DNA from: Collimonas pratensis
Lineage (GTDB): Bacteria > Pseudomonadota > Gammaproteobacteria > Burkholderiales > Burkholderiaceae_D
DNA length: 64,000 bases
Reading direction: 5' to 3'
Assembly: GCF_001584185.1 (NCBI RefSeq)
Contig: NZ_CP013234.1
Coordinates: 1,612,001 to 1,676,000, forward strand
Position numbers and translations under genes: made by a program. Below, one piece after another: positions 27,942-36,459 of the stretch. The notes below the pieces were generated by a model. The model was not told the origin of the DNA. It ran no database searches and worked only from the letters and a program-made list of their open reading frames with translations. Position 1 is the first letter of the stretch, and the number at the start of each line of letters is the position of its first letter.

Positions 27942-28533
27942 CTTGCTCGTCGTCGTCTTCGGCGTCGCTATCGTTCTGGTCCTGGTTGCCCGACGATTTT
28001 TGCAGCTCTTTCAGCAGCTGGAAAATCTCGCGATACGCTTTCGGCGGCTTGTTCTCGGCCTGCTCCTTGCGCGCGTTGCGGATCATGGTGCGCACATGCT
28101 GCACGTCCAGTTCCGGATGATGCGCCAGCAGTTCGGTGAGCGCGCCGTCGTCCTTCAGCAGGCGGTCGCGGTGGCGCTCCAGCGCGTGCATGGCGGCGGT
28201 ATCGGCTTTCGACAGGCCGCGCCAGCTATCCAGGGTCTTCTGGATTTCGGCGATTTCGTGCGGCTCCAGCGTGCGCATTTTCTTGCCGACGTACTGAGTC
28301 TGGCGGCGGCGGCCTTCGTGATCCTTGATCTGCTGGCATTCGAGGATGGCGTCGCGCACATCTTCCGGCATCGGCACCCGCTTGACGCGGTCGCGCGATT
28401 CGGCGATCAGTTCTTCGCCGAGCTTCTGCAAGGCGGTCATCTCGCGCTTGAGCTGGGACTTGGAGGGACGGTCGTATTCTTGTTCGAACTCGCTGGACTG
28501 AAAGCCGCAGGAGCCCCGATTGGGATTTGGCAT
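27928..28533 (-). CDS. darP: Dual-action ribosomal maturation protein DarP (YjgA, DUF615)
   Basis: Cytoplasmic protein of 201 residues associated with 50S ribosome assembly. DUF615 signature segments include PSKSQLKREMTALQKLGEEL near residue 22 and KRVPMPEDVRDAILECQ near 52; the charged helical body is typical. A low-complexity acidic tail (DSDAEDDDEQDEHN) is present. The gene is divergent from pmbA, a neighbour in many beta- and gammaproteobacteria, with a 76-base shared promoter region. Confidence 0.93.
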   Translation of the reverse strand: MPNPNRGSCGFQSSEFEQEYDRPSKSQLKREMTALQKLGEELIAESRDRVKRVPMPEDVRDAILECQQIKDHEGRRRQTQYVGKKMRTLEPHEIAEIQKTLDSWRGLSKADTAAMHALERHRDRLLKDDGALTELLAHHPELDVQHVRTMIRNARKEQAENKPPKAYREIFQLLKELQKSSGNQDQNDSDAEDDDEQDEHN

Positions 28534-28609
28534 GATGTAAAGGGTGCTTCCATACTGTAAACGACTGCTATGATAACCGTTTTATACCTAATTCGAAGAA
28601 AACCGACCC

Positions 28610-29974
28610 ATGAGCGACTCCGTATTTACCCATAGTCAAGCCCAATTACAACAGCTGGCGCAGGATGTGTTGCGTTATGCGCGGGAAAAAGGCGCCTCCA
28701 ACGCCGCGGTTGAAATCAGCGAAGGCAGCGGCTTGTCGGTGGGCGTACGCAAGGGCAGCGTCGAAACGATCGAGCAAAACAAGGACAAGGGCATGGGCGT
28801 CACCGTCTATCTGGGCGAGGAGGGCCATACCCGGCGCGGCAATGCCAGCACCTCGGACTTTTCCGCCAAAGCCTTGCAGGACACGGTCGAAGCGGCTTAT
28901 AACATCGCCCGTTTCACGGCAGAAGACGATTGCGCCGGCTTGCCGGATGTTGATACTTTGGAAATGAATCCGCTGGATCTGCAACTTTGCTCGCCGTGGC
29001 TGATTTCGGCCGAAGAAGCCGTGGAACTGGCAAAACGTTGCGAAGCGGCAGCATTTGCCGTCGACAAGCGCATCACCAACAGCGAAGGCGCCGGTGTCTA
29101 CGCCCAGCAATCGCACTTCGTCAGCGCCAATTCGCGCGGCTTCATGGGCGGCTATCCTTTCTCGCGCCACACCATTTCGGTGGCGCCGATCGCCGGCAAG
29201 GGCAGCAAGATGCAGCGCGACGACTGGTATTCCTCGATGCGCGACCCGCAACAATTGGCGAAGCCGGAAGCCATCGGCCGCTACGCCGCTGAGCGTGCCT
29301 TGGCGCGCCTGAACGCGCGCCAGCTGGATACACGCAAATGCGCGGTGCTGTTCGAGGCGCCGCTGGCGGCCGGTTTGCTGGGCGCTTTCGTGCAGGCGGT
29401 GTCGGGCGGCGCGCTGTACCGCAAATCGTCGTTCCTGCTGGACAGCCTCGGGCAGCAGGCTTTTGCGCCGCATATCCAGATCGTGGAAGATCCGCACGTG
29501 ATCGGCGCGGTCGGTTCCGCGCCTTTCGACGAAGAGGGCGTCAAGACCCAGCGTCGCGACGTGGTCAAGGATGGCGTGGTGCAGGGCTACTTCCTGTCGA
29601 CCTATTCGGCGCGCAAGCTGGGCATGAAAACCACCGGTAATTCGGGTGGTTCGCATAACCTCAGCATGACTTCTTCACTGACCAAATCTACCGATGATTT
29701 CAAGGCCATGCTGAAGAAGCTCGATACCGGCTTGCTGGTCACCGAGCTGATGGGGCAGGGCACCAACTACGTCACCGGCGATTACTCGCGCGGCGCCTCC
29801 GGCTACTGGGTGGAGAAGGGCGTCATCCAGTATCCGGTCGAGGAAATCACGATCGCCGGCAACATGAAAGACATGCTGGCGCAGATCGTCGCCATCGGCG
29901 CCGATACTCTTATCCGCGGCACCAAGCAGACGGGTTCGGTGCTGATTGAAAGCATGACTGTCGCCGGTAATTAA
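28610..29974 (+). CDS. pmbA: Metalloprotease subunit PmbA (TldE)
   Basis: Partner of TldD in a cytoplasmic peptidase that matures some ribosomally made peptides and helps degrade the CcdA antitoxin in E. coli. 454 residues, standard length. The N-terminal domain begins with GASNAAVEISEGSGLSVGVRKG; the C-terminal domain has SGGSHNLSMTSS-type blocks and ends in GTKQTGSVLIESMTVAGN, as in the family. As expected for PmbA and unlike TldD, there is no HExxxH zinc motif. Start codon ATG 28610. Divergent from darP. Confidence 0.94.
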   Translation: MSDSVFTHSQAQLQQLAQDVLRYAREKGASNAAVEISEGSGLSVGVRKGSVETIEQNKDKGMGVTVYLGEEGHTRRGNASTSDFSAKALQDTVEAAYNIARFTAEDDCAGLPDVDTLEMNPLDLQLCSPWLISAEEAVELAKRCEAAAFAVDKRITNSEGAGVYAQQSHFVSANSRGFMGGYPFSRHTISVAPIAGKGSKMQRDDWYSSMRDPQQLAKPEAIGRYAAERALARLNARQLDTRKCAVLFEAPLAAGLLGAFVQAVSGGALYRKSSFLLDSLGQQAFAPHIQIVEDPHVIGAVGSAPFDEEGVKTQRRDVVKDGVVQGYFLSTYSARKLGMKTTGNSGGSHNLSMTSSLTKSTDDFKAMLKKLDTGLLVTELMGQGTNYVTGDYSRGASGYWVEKGVIQYPVEEITIAGNMKDMLAQIVAIGADTLIRGTKQTGSVLIESMTVAGN

Positions 29975-30025
29975 ACCGCGCTTTTGAAAGCCCCGTCTAG
30001 GCGACCCCGGCTACGCGCCTTGGTC

Positions 30026-30095
30026 ATTCCCGCGGACGCGGGAATCCATATTCACTGCCATATTCAGCAACTTGGATTCCCGCGTTCGCGGGAAT
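30026..30095. repeat. Pair of 20-bp ATTCCC-N8-GGGAAT palindromes
   Basis: ATTCCCGCGGACGCGGGAAT (30026-30045) and ATTCCCGCGTTCGCGGGAAT (30076-30095) are 20-base palindromes 50 bases apart, in the space between the convergent pmbA and cfa genes. They match the ATTCCC-N8-GGGAAT form described for neisserial dRS3 repeats. They could also act as transcript-end hairpins. Confidence 0.75.
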
Positions 30096-30120
30096 GACTC
30101 CGGATGAATTATCCGCTGCG

Positions 30121-31284
30121 CTAGCGCACCGAGCGATACAGGCCCTTGCGCCCGCGCTTGCTTAGCACCAGCTGCCACAGCTGCCCCTGGCCGGAACGGA
30201 AAAAGCCGGCCGAAGACAGGATGAAGTATTTCCACATGCGGTAGAAGCGCTCGCCGTATTTGTCTTGCAGGGTCGGCCAGGCCTTTTCGAAATTATCCCA
30301 CCACGCCATCAATGTGCGGTCGTAGTCCTGGCCGAAATTGTGCCAGTCCTGTATCAGGAATTTCCCTTCCAGCGCATAGGTGATTTCCTTGGCCGAGGGC
30401 AGGTGGCCGTTCGGGAAAATGTACTTGTCGAGCCAGACGTCGCGCTTTTTCTCGGTCTCGTAATTGCCGATGCTATGCAGCAGGAACAGGCCGTCCGGCT
30501 TCAGCAGCCTGGCGACGACGTCGAAGTATTCGTCATAGTTTTTTGCGCCCACATGCTCGAACATGCCGACTGAAACAATCTTGTCGAACTGACCCGTCAA
30601 CTGGCGGTAGTCGGTCAGTTCGATCTGCACCGGCAGCCCGGCGCAGCGCTGCCGCGCCAGCTTCTGCTGTTCCTTGGAAATCGTGACGCCGACCACGTCC
30701 ACCTGGTGCTGTTGCGCCGCATGGCGCGCCAGGCCGCCCCAGCCGCAGCCGATATCGAGCAGGCGTTCGCCCGGCTTCAGTTCAAGCTTGCGGCAGATCA
30801 GGTCGAGTTTGTGCAGCTGCGCCTGTTCCAGGTTTTCAGCTTTGGGCCAGTAAGCGCAGGAATACATCATGCTGGAATCCAGCATCAGTTCAAACAGGTC
30901 GTTGCCAATGTCGTAGTGCTGTTCGCCGACCTGGAAGGCGCGCTTGCGGCTTTGCAGGTTGAAGAATTTCTGGCGCAGGATTTCCAGGAAAAAGCCGATT
31001 TTTGCCGGGCCCACCACAGTCTGTTCCAGATCGTGGCTGGTGACCCTGTAGAAGAATTCGTCCAGCTGCTCGCAGTCCCAGTCGCCATCCATATACGATT
31101 CGCCGATGCCGAGCTCCCAGGTGGCAAACATCTTTTGGAAGAAGGCCGGATCATGGATCTGCATGTCCCAGGGTTGCTCGCCGTTGAGGCGGATGCCTGC
31201 GTGTTCAAACAATTTGTTGATGATTTTCGCGCTATTCGTATCCAGGTTCGCTGGCGTCGGCCGGCCGGCATTCACATTATTCAT
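30121..31284 (-). CDS. cfa: Cyclopropane-fatty-acyl-phospholipid synthase
   Basis: Adds a methylene group from S-adenosylmethionine to unsaturated acyl chains of membrane phospholipids; 387 residues, peripheral to the inner membrane. The start ATG 31284 (MNNVNAGRP) is preferred because GGGAAG lies six bases upstream; the frame is open to 31395. Motifs: ESYMDGDWDCEQLDEF near residue 70, the SAM-binding LDIGCGWGGLARHAA near 180, VGVTISKEQ, and FEHVGAKNY and GGHLPS-like FPNGHLPSA near 290. Convergent with pmbA. Such genes are often induced on entry to stationary phase. Confidence 0.94.
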   Translation of the reverse strand: MNNVNAGRPTPANLDTNSAKIINKLFEHAGIRLNGEQPWDMQIHDPAFFQKMFATWELGIGESYMDGDWDCEQLDEFFYRVTSHDLEQTVVGPAKIGFFLEILRQKFFNLQSRKRAFQVGEQHYDIGNDLFELMLDSSMMYSCAYWPKAENLEQAQLHKLDLICRKLELKPGERLLDIGCGWGGLARHAAQQHQVDVVGVTISKEQQKLARQRCAGLPVQIELTDYRQLTGQFDKIVSVGMFEHVGAKNYDEYFDVVARLLKPDGLFLLHSIGNYETEKKRDVWLDKYIFPNGHLPSAKEITYALEGKFLIQDWHNFGQDYDRTLMAWWDNFEKAWPTLQDKYGERFYRMWKYFILSSAGFFRSGQGQLWQLVLSKRGRKGLYRSVR

Positions 31285-31470
31285 GCAGTACTTCCCTTTT
31301 TTGGTTGGGCTTATTCGTACACGGATGGCATCTTTGTCTGGGACGGCTTTCATGGACGGAAATCCATCATGCAAGCTTGGGATGAAGGGTAGCACCGGTT
31401 TGTCGGCTGTGGGTTAAGGAAGTGTTAAGAGCGATCGCAGGGGGCGCGTAAATATAATTCGTCCAAAAAA

Positions 31471-31507
31471 GCAAGCGCTTGCGCAAGCGCTTGCTTTGCA
31501 CTAAGAT
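31471..31507 (+). promoter_or_regulatory. Tandem LacI-type operators overlapping a sigma70-like promoter
   Basis: GCAAGCGCTTGC occurs twice, back to back, at 31471-31482 and 31483-31494; each is a perfect 12-base palindrome with the central CG-containing AAGCGCTT common to LacI-family operators. TTGCGC (31479-31484), 17 bases and TAAGAT (31502-31507) form a candidate promoter that the operators cover. The LacI-family gene at 35439 in the same operon is the likely regulator. Confidence 0.8.
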
Positions 31508-31585
31508 TACTCTCAAATCAGACCGCTAACTGCTATTCCCAGTGAAGGCGGTTTTGGCAAAAAAACATAAACGCCTGGAGACAAA

Positions 31586-31699
31586 ATGAAAATCCCGCAC
31601 CGCAACGAGGCAATCCAGCCTCGCCATTCATTGTCAAAAAGAATATGTATTGAGCGTTCGTTCACGTCAAATCGACGTTGCGTACTGCCTGTCGCCTGA
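31586..31699 (+). CDS. Possible 37-residue leader peptide ORF
   Basis: A short frame begins at ATG 31586, with CTGGAGA seven bases upstream, a better ribosome-binding site than most real genes here. The peptide (MKIPHRNEAIQPRHSLSKRI then 17 more residues) is basic, has three His and two Cys, and no family match that I know. It ends 75 bases before the ABC ATPase start, downstream of the promoter, so it would be on the operon mRNA. It may be a leader peptide or a chance frame. Confidence 0.35.
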   Translation: MKIPHRNEAIQPRHSLSKRICIERSFTSNRRCVLPVA

Positions 31700-31774
31700 T
31701 GGCGTGTCGATGCATGTGCCTTGTTATCCGCGATTTTTTGAGACTGATTATTCGGTCAGCTTGAGGGGCAGCCC

Positions 31775-33322
31775 ATGAAACCAGTATCCGACGCGACGCC
31801 TATCCTGGAGATGCGCGCCATCTCCAAGACCTTCAGCGGTTTGCGCGTATTGAAAGAAGTCGACCTGACGGTCTACGCCGGCGAGGTGCATGCCTTGATG
31901 GGGGAAAACGGCGCCGGCAAGTCGACCTTGATGAAAGTCCTGTCCGGCGCCCATGCGGCGGATGCCGGCGGCGAAATCCGCATCGACGGCAAGGCGGTGG
32001 CCAATTACGGCCCGCGCGCCGCCAAGGAACTGGGCGTGGCCGTGATCTACCAGGAACTGAGCTTGTGTCCGAACCTGAGCGTGGCGGAAAACATCTACCT
32101 CGGCCGCGAGTTGAAGCGCGGCTGGACCGTTGACCGCAAGGCGATGGAAGCCGGCTGCGTCGACGTCCTGGTGCGCCTGGGGGCCGACTTCGGGCCGCAG
32201 ACCAAGGTCAGCAGCCTGTCGATTGCCGAGCGCCAGCTGGTCGAGATTGCCCGCGCCATCCACGCCCATGCGCGCATCCTGGTGATGGACGAGCCGACCA
32301 CGCCGCTGTCTTCGCGCGAGACTGACCGCTTGTTTGCGCTGATCCGCCAGTTGCGCCAGGAAGGGCTGGCGATCGTCTACATCAGCCATCGCATGGCCGA
32401 GATCTATGAGTTGTCGGATCGCGTTTCTGTGCTGCGCGACGGCAAGCATGTCGGCATGCTGGAACGGGCCGATCTTTCTGCCGAGGCGCTGGTGAAGATG
32501 ATGGTCGGCCGTGACCTTTCCGGTTTTTACAAGAAAGAGCACGCACCCTACGATCCTGGCAATGTAGTGATGCGGGTGCGCGACATGGCCGACGGCGGCC
32601 GCGTCCGTGGCTGCAGCTTTGACTTGCACGCCGGCGAGGTGCTGGGCATCGCCGGCCTGGTCGGCGCCGGCCGCACCGAATTGGCGCGCCTGATCTTTGG
32701 CGCCGATGCGCGCATTTCCGGCACGCTGGAAGTGGCGGGCAAGGCGGTTGCCAGCTTGCGCGGCCCAACCGACGCCATCCGCGCTGGGGTGGTCTACCTG
32801 ACCGAAGATCGCAAGGCACAAGGACTGTTCCTCGACATGAGTGTGCGCGACAACATCAATGTTTGCGCCTGCGTGCCGGACTCCCGCTATGGCGGCGTGC
32901 TGGACCGCCGCCGCGGCGCGCGCCGCTCGGAAGAGGCGATCAAGTCGCTCTCGATCCGGGTAGCGTCCGGCAATGTCAATGTCGGCGCGCTGTCGGGCGG
33001 CAACCAGCAAAAAGTGCTGCTGGCGCGCCTGCTGGAAATCAAGCCGCACGTATTGATTCTGGACGAGCCTACGCGCGGTGTCGACATCGGTTCCAAATCG
33101 GAGATTTATCGCATCATCAATGACCTGGCCAAGGCCGGCGTCGGGGTGGTGGTGATTTCCAGCGAACTGCCGGAAATCGTCGGCACCTCGGACCGCGTGC
33201 TGGTGATGCGGGAAGGCGAACTGGTGGCAGAACTGGGTGGCCATTCAGGACGCGACATCAGCCAGGAAAACATTATCGAACTGGCCACCGGCGCACAGCA
33301 AGTAGAGCCGCAAGCGGCTTGA
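31775..33322 (+). CDS. CUT2-family sugar ABC transporter ATP-binding protein (second system)
   Basis: Dual-domain cytoplasmic ATPase of 515 residues. NBD1: Walker [10 protein letters not shown] (about residue 44), signature-like [15 protein letters not shown] and Walker [16 protein letters not shown]2: [15 protein letters not shown] (about 300), [15 protein letters not shown] and [15 protein letters not shown]. The Asp-Glu pairs needed for hydrolysis are intact. GAGGGG lies before the start. First gene of a six-gene operon with permease, binding protein, LacI regulator, xylulokinase and transaldolase, which suggests import of a pentose, pentitol or similar sugar that enters as xylulose. The pair resembles the system at the left end of the window but belongs to another subgroup. 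Confidence 0.94.
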   Translation: MKPVSDATPILEMRAISKTFSGLRVLKEVDLTVYAGEVHALMGENGAGKSTLMKVLSGAHAADAGGEIRIDGKAVANYGPRAAKELGVAVIYQELSLCPNLSVAENIYLGRELKRGWTVDRKAMEAGCVDVLVRLGADFGPQTKVSSLSIAERQLVEIARAIHAHARILVMDEPTTPLSSRETDRLFALIRQLRQEGLAIVYISHRMAEIYELSDRVSVLRDGKHVGMLERADLSAEALVKMMVGRDLSGFYKKEHAPYDPGNVVMRVRDMADGGRVRGCSFDLHAGEVLGIAGLVGAGRTELARLIFGADARISGTLEVAGKAVASLRGPTDAIRAGVVYLTEDRKAQGLFLDMSVRDNINVCACVPDSRYGGVLDRRRGARRSEEAIKSLSIRVASGNVNVGALSGGNQQKVLLARLLEIKPHVLILDEPTRGVDIGSKSEIYRIINDLAKAGVGVVVISSELPEIVGTSDRVLVMREGELVAELGGHSGRDISQENIIELATGAQQVEPQAA

Positions 33323-33370
33323 GCAGGCAAAGCGGCAATCATGAATCAGAACAGCAAGGAGACAACTATC

Positions 33371-34357
33371 ATGGAAGCAAGTAGCAGGATCACCGCCGAG
33401 ACCATCGGCAAGCGCGAGCAGCTGCGCGGTTTGTTGCGCACGGTCGGCATGCTGCCGGTGTTGCTGTTGCTGGTGCTCGGTTTCGCCCTGATGAGCGAAA
33501 ACTTCTTTACGGTGCAAAACCTGTCGATCATTACCCAGCAGGCTTCGGTGAATATCGTGCTGGCGGCCGGCATGACTTTCGTCATCCTGACCGCCGGCAT
33601 CGACCTTTCGGTAGGCGCGATCCTGGCGGCTGCCGCAGTGGTGGCGATGCTGGCTTCGCTGTCGCCGCAGTTCGGCATGCTGGGGATTGCCGCCGGCATC
33701 GGCTTCGGTCTGTTGCTGGGCCTGGCCAACGGCGCCCTGATCGCCTTCATGCGGCTGCCGCCCTTCATCGTCACGCTCGGCGCCCTGACCGCCATGCGCG
33801 GCCTGGCGCGCCTGCTGGCGGACGACAAGACGGTGTTCAACCCGGACTTGCCGTTTGCCTTCATCGGCAACGATTCGCTGCTGGGTGTGCCGTGGCTGGT
33901 GATCATCGCGCTGGTGGTGGTGGCGCTGTCCTGGTTCATCCTGCGCCGTACCGTGATCGGCGTGCAGATCTATGCAGTCGGCGGCAATCATGAAGCGGCG
34001 CGCCTGTCCGGCATCAAGGTGTGGAAGGTGCTGCTGTTCGTGTATGCGGTATCCGGCCTGCTGGCCGGCCTCGGCGCTGTCATGACGGCCTCACGCCTGT
34101 CTGCCGCCAACGGCTTGCAGCTGGGGCAGTCCTATGAACTGGATGCGATCGCTGCGGTGATCCTCGGCGGCACCAGCTTTACCGGCGGCGTCGGCTCTAT
34201 CGGCGGCACGCTGATCGGCGCCCTGATCATTGCTGTGCTGACCAACGGTCTGGTGCTGCTGGGCGTGTCCGATATCTGGCAATACATCATCAAAGGCATC
34301 GTGATCATCGGCGCGGTGGCGCTGGACCGCTACCGGCAGTCGGGTGCGCGCACTTAA
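33371..34357 (+). CDS. CUT2-family sugar ABC transporter permease (second system)
   Basis: Inner-membrane channel subunit, 328 residues from ATG 33371, which has AAGGAG nine bases upstream; an ATG at 33341 in the same frame lacks an RBS. About eight to ten hydrophobic segments; family motifs GIDLSVGAILAAAA (about residue 78) and [18 protein letters not shown] (about 257). It ends in a basic tail YRQSGART. It follows the ATPase by 48 bases. Confidence 0.93.
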   Translation: MEASSRITAETIGKREQLRGLLRTVGMLPVLLLLVLGFALMSENFFTVQNLSIITQQASVNIVLAAGMTFVILTAGIDLSVGAILAAAAVVAMLASLSPQFGMLGIAAGIGFGLLLGLANGALIAFMRLPPFIVTLGALTAMRGLARLLADDKTVFNPDLPFAFIGNDSLLGVPWLVIIALVVVALSWFILRRTVIGVQIYAVGGNHEAARLSGIKVWKVLLFVYAVSGLLAGLGAVMTASRLSAANGLQLGQSYELDAIAAVILGGTSFTGGVGSIGGTLIGALIIAVLTNGLVLLGVSDIWQYIIKGIVIIGAVALDRYRQSGART

Positions 34358-34371
34358 ACATTGACAGACCA

Positions 34372-34402
34372 CCGGGGGCGTCAGGCTGGTCGCTGTCCCC
34401 GG
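34372..34402 (+). other. Possible mRNA hairpin between permease and binding-protein genes
   Basis: CCGGGG and CCCCGG are 19 bases apart in the 77-base gap between the two genes. No T-run follows. Such stems can protect upstream mRNA ends and raise binding-protein expression; the evidence here is only the pairing. Confidence 0.35.
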
Positions 34403-34434
34403 ATTTCCCTATGACCGGCAACAGGAGATCAAGC

Positions 34435-35376
34435 ATGATGAAAAAATTCGCTCTAGCCGCAATACTGCCGTTGACGCTGGCTTTGACCGTCTCTGGCGTA
34501 GTGCAGGCACGGGAACTGAAAGCGGTAGGCATCACCGTCGGTTCGCTCGGCAACCCGTATTTTGTGACGCTGGCCAATGGCGCCAAGGCCAAGGCGCAGC
34601 AGATCAACCCGAACGTCAAGGTCACCGCTGTGTCGGCCGACTACGACCTGAGCAAGCAGTTTACGCAAATCGACAACTTCATTTCAGCCGGGGTCGACCT
34701 GATCCTGCTCAACGCCACCGATCCAGTCGCCATTGAACCGGCCATCAAGAAGGCGCAGAAGGCTGGCATCGTGGTGGTGGCGGTGGACGTCGGCGCCAAG
34801 GGCGTCGATGCGACGGTGCAGACCGACAATGAACAGGCCGGCCGGCTGGCCTGCAAATACCTGGTCGACAAGCTGGGCGGCAAGGGTAATGTGATCATCC
34901 AGAACGGGCCGCAGGTGACCGCCGTGACCGACCGCGTCAAAGGCTGCAAGGCGGTATTTGCCGCTGCGCCTGGCATCAAGGTGTTGTCCGATGACCAGGA
35001 TGGCAAGGGCTCGCGCGAAGGCGGCCTGAACGTCATGCAGGGTTATTTGACGCGCTTCCCGAAAATCGACGGCCTGTTCACCATCAACGATCCGCAAGCC
35101 ATCGGCAGCGATCTCGCCGCCAAACAGCTCAAGCGCAGCGGCATCATCATCACCTCAGTCGACGGTGCACCGGATATCGAAGCCGCGCTGAAATCAGGCC
35201 CTTCGATCCAGGCTTCGGCCAGCCAGGACCCGTGGGCCCAGGCGCAGGACGCGGTGGCGATCGGCTATGACATCCTGAACGGCAAGCGTCCCGCCAAGCC
35301 GGTGGTTTTGCTGGCGCCAGTGCTGATTACTCGTGATAATGTGGCGAGCTACAAGGGCTGGTCCAGCGCGCGTTGA
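34435..35376 (+). CDS. CUT2-family periplasmic sugar-binding protein (second system)
   Basis: Periplasmic receptor of the second sugar importer, 313 residues. Start ATG 34435 (MMKKFALAAILPL) has AGGAG seven bases upstream. The signal peptide ends near VQA-REL. The mature chain has the RbsB-like pattern: VGITVGSLGNPYFVTLANG at its start, ATDPVAIEPAIKKAQKAGI, VDVGAKGVDATVQTDNEQAG and SVDGAPDIEAALK near residue 245, where hexose and pentose binding proteins carry Asp ligands. The second strand differs enough from the first system's protein to suggest a different sugar. Confidence 0.92.
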   Translation: MMKKFALAAILPLTLALTVSGVVQARELKAVGITVGSLGNPYFVTLANGAKAKAQQINPNVKVTAVSADYDLSKQFTQIDNFISAGVDLILLNATDPVAIEPAIKKAQKAGIVVVAVDVGAKGVDATVQTDNEQAGRLACKYLVDKLGGKGNVIIQNGPQVTAVTDRVKGCKAVFAAAPGIKVLSDDQDGKGSREGGLNVMQGYLTRFPKIDGLFTINDPQAIGSDLAAKQLKRSGIIITSVDGAPDIEAALKSGPSIQASASQDPWAQAQDAVAIGYDILNGKRPAKPVVLLAPVLITRDNVASYKGWSSAR

Positions 35377-35438
35377 AGTGAAAAGGCGGCTGCCTGAACC
35401 AGGTGTCGGCAGCCGCGGATCTAAAAAAGGGAGAGCAA

Positions 35439-36437
35439 TTGGCTACGATGGATGATGTCGCAAGAATCGCGAAGGTATCGACTTCGACGGTCTCGCATGT
35501 CTTGAACGGTACCCGCAAGGTGCGGCCGGCGACGGTGCGCGCGGTGGAAGCGGCGATCCAGGAACTGGGCTACATCCCCAACACGCTGGCGCGCTCGCTG
35601 GCGCGTTCCACTTCGAATACCATCGGTGTCGCCATTTCCGCGCTCTCCAATCACTATTTCAGCGAAACCGTGCACGCCATTGAAACCGAATGCGCGCGCC
35701 ACGGCATCATGATGCTGTACGTCGATACCCGCGACGATCCGGAGCAGGAACTGCGCGCGGTCAAGGCGCTGCACCATCGGCGCGTCGACGGCATCCTGTT
35801 GGCGCCATCGGCCGATCCGCAGCACCTGGCGCTGGAGTATTTACGCGCCAACGATATTCCTGCGGTGCTGGTCGACCGCCTGGTGGCGCAAGGCTTCGAC
35901 CAGGTCGGCGTGGAAAACAAGAAGTCCTCGCAGCAGCTGGTCCGCCACCTGATCGAACACGGCCATCGCCGCATCGCCCTGATCGCCGGCAGCGCCGGCC
36001 TCACCACCACCGATGAGCGGATCGACGGCTACCGCGCCGCGCTGGCTGCGGCCGGCCTGCCGTTTGACGAAGCACTGCTGGTGAATGGCGAGTCCAGCAG
36101 CGAACCGGCGCGTAGCGCCACCCGTCATTTGCTGACGCTGGAGGCGCCGCCGACCGCCATCATGGCGGCCAACAACCTGATGACCATCGGCGCCATGCAC
36201 GCGCTGCGCGACGCCAGGATCGACGTGCCGGAACAGATTGCGCTGGTCGGCTTCGACGATTTCGACTGGGCCGATTTCTTCGTGCCGCGCCTGACCGTGA
36301 TGGCGCAGCCGGTCAAGGAGCTCGGCATGCGCGCCGTCAAGCTGCTGCTGAAGCGGATCGAAGAACCGGACGGCAAGAAGCAGACCGTGCGCCTGGCGCC
36401 GACGCTGCGGGTCCGCAATTCCTGCGGATGTCTTTGA
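35439..36437 (+). CDS. LacI-family transcriptional regulator
   Basis: Repressor-type regulator, 332 residues. The likely start is TTG 35439, which has GGGAG five bases upstream and gives the classical LacI start ATMDDVARIAKVSTSTVSHV, a helix-turn-helix at residues about 4-24 with hinge helix LARSLARST near 47. The rest is a periplasmic-binding-like sensor domain (VLVDRLVAQGFDQVGVEN, LIAGSAGLTTTDERIDG) ending in RVRNSCGC. It is the fourth gene of the sugar operon and probably binds the double operator at 31471-31494, so the operon would repress itself until the sugar or its phosphate appears. Confidence 0.92.
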   Translation: MATMDDVARIAKVSTSTVSHVLNGTRKVRPATVRAVEAAIQELGYIPNTLARSLARSTSNTIGVAISALSNHYFSETVHAIETECARHGIMMLYVDTRDDPEQELRAVKALHHRRVDGILLAPSADPQHLALEYLRANDIPAVLVDRLVAQGFDQVGVENKKSSQQLVRHLIEHGHRRIALIAGSAGLTTTDERIDGYRAALAAAGLPFDEALLVNGESSSEPARSATRHLLTLEAPPTAIMAANNLMTIGAMHALRDARIDVPEQIALVGFDDFDWADFFVPRLTVMAQPVKELGMRAVKLLLKRIEEPDGKKQTVRLAPTLRVRNSCGCL

Positions 36438-36459
36438 ATAAAACCACTGGAACGCAATC

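Larger units (their letters stand above)
31285..31774 (+). promoter_or_regulatory. 490-bp intergenic region upstream of the xylulokinase operon
   Basis: Between the divergent cfa and sugar ABC genes. It holds a double LacI-type operator and promoter (31471-31507), a possible leader ORF (31586-31699) and otherwise no recognisable feature. The 5' half near 31285-31395 is likely the cfa promoter side. Confidence 0.6.

Noticed and set aside
28610..29974. PmbA lacks a zinc motif, possible inactive protease
   Set aside because: PmbA/TldE subunits normally lack HExxxH; TldD carries it.
31748..33244. About 500 open codons antisense to the second sugar ATPase
   Set aside because: Shadow of the ABC ATPase; no RBS and unlikely residue content.
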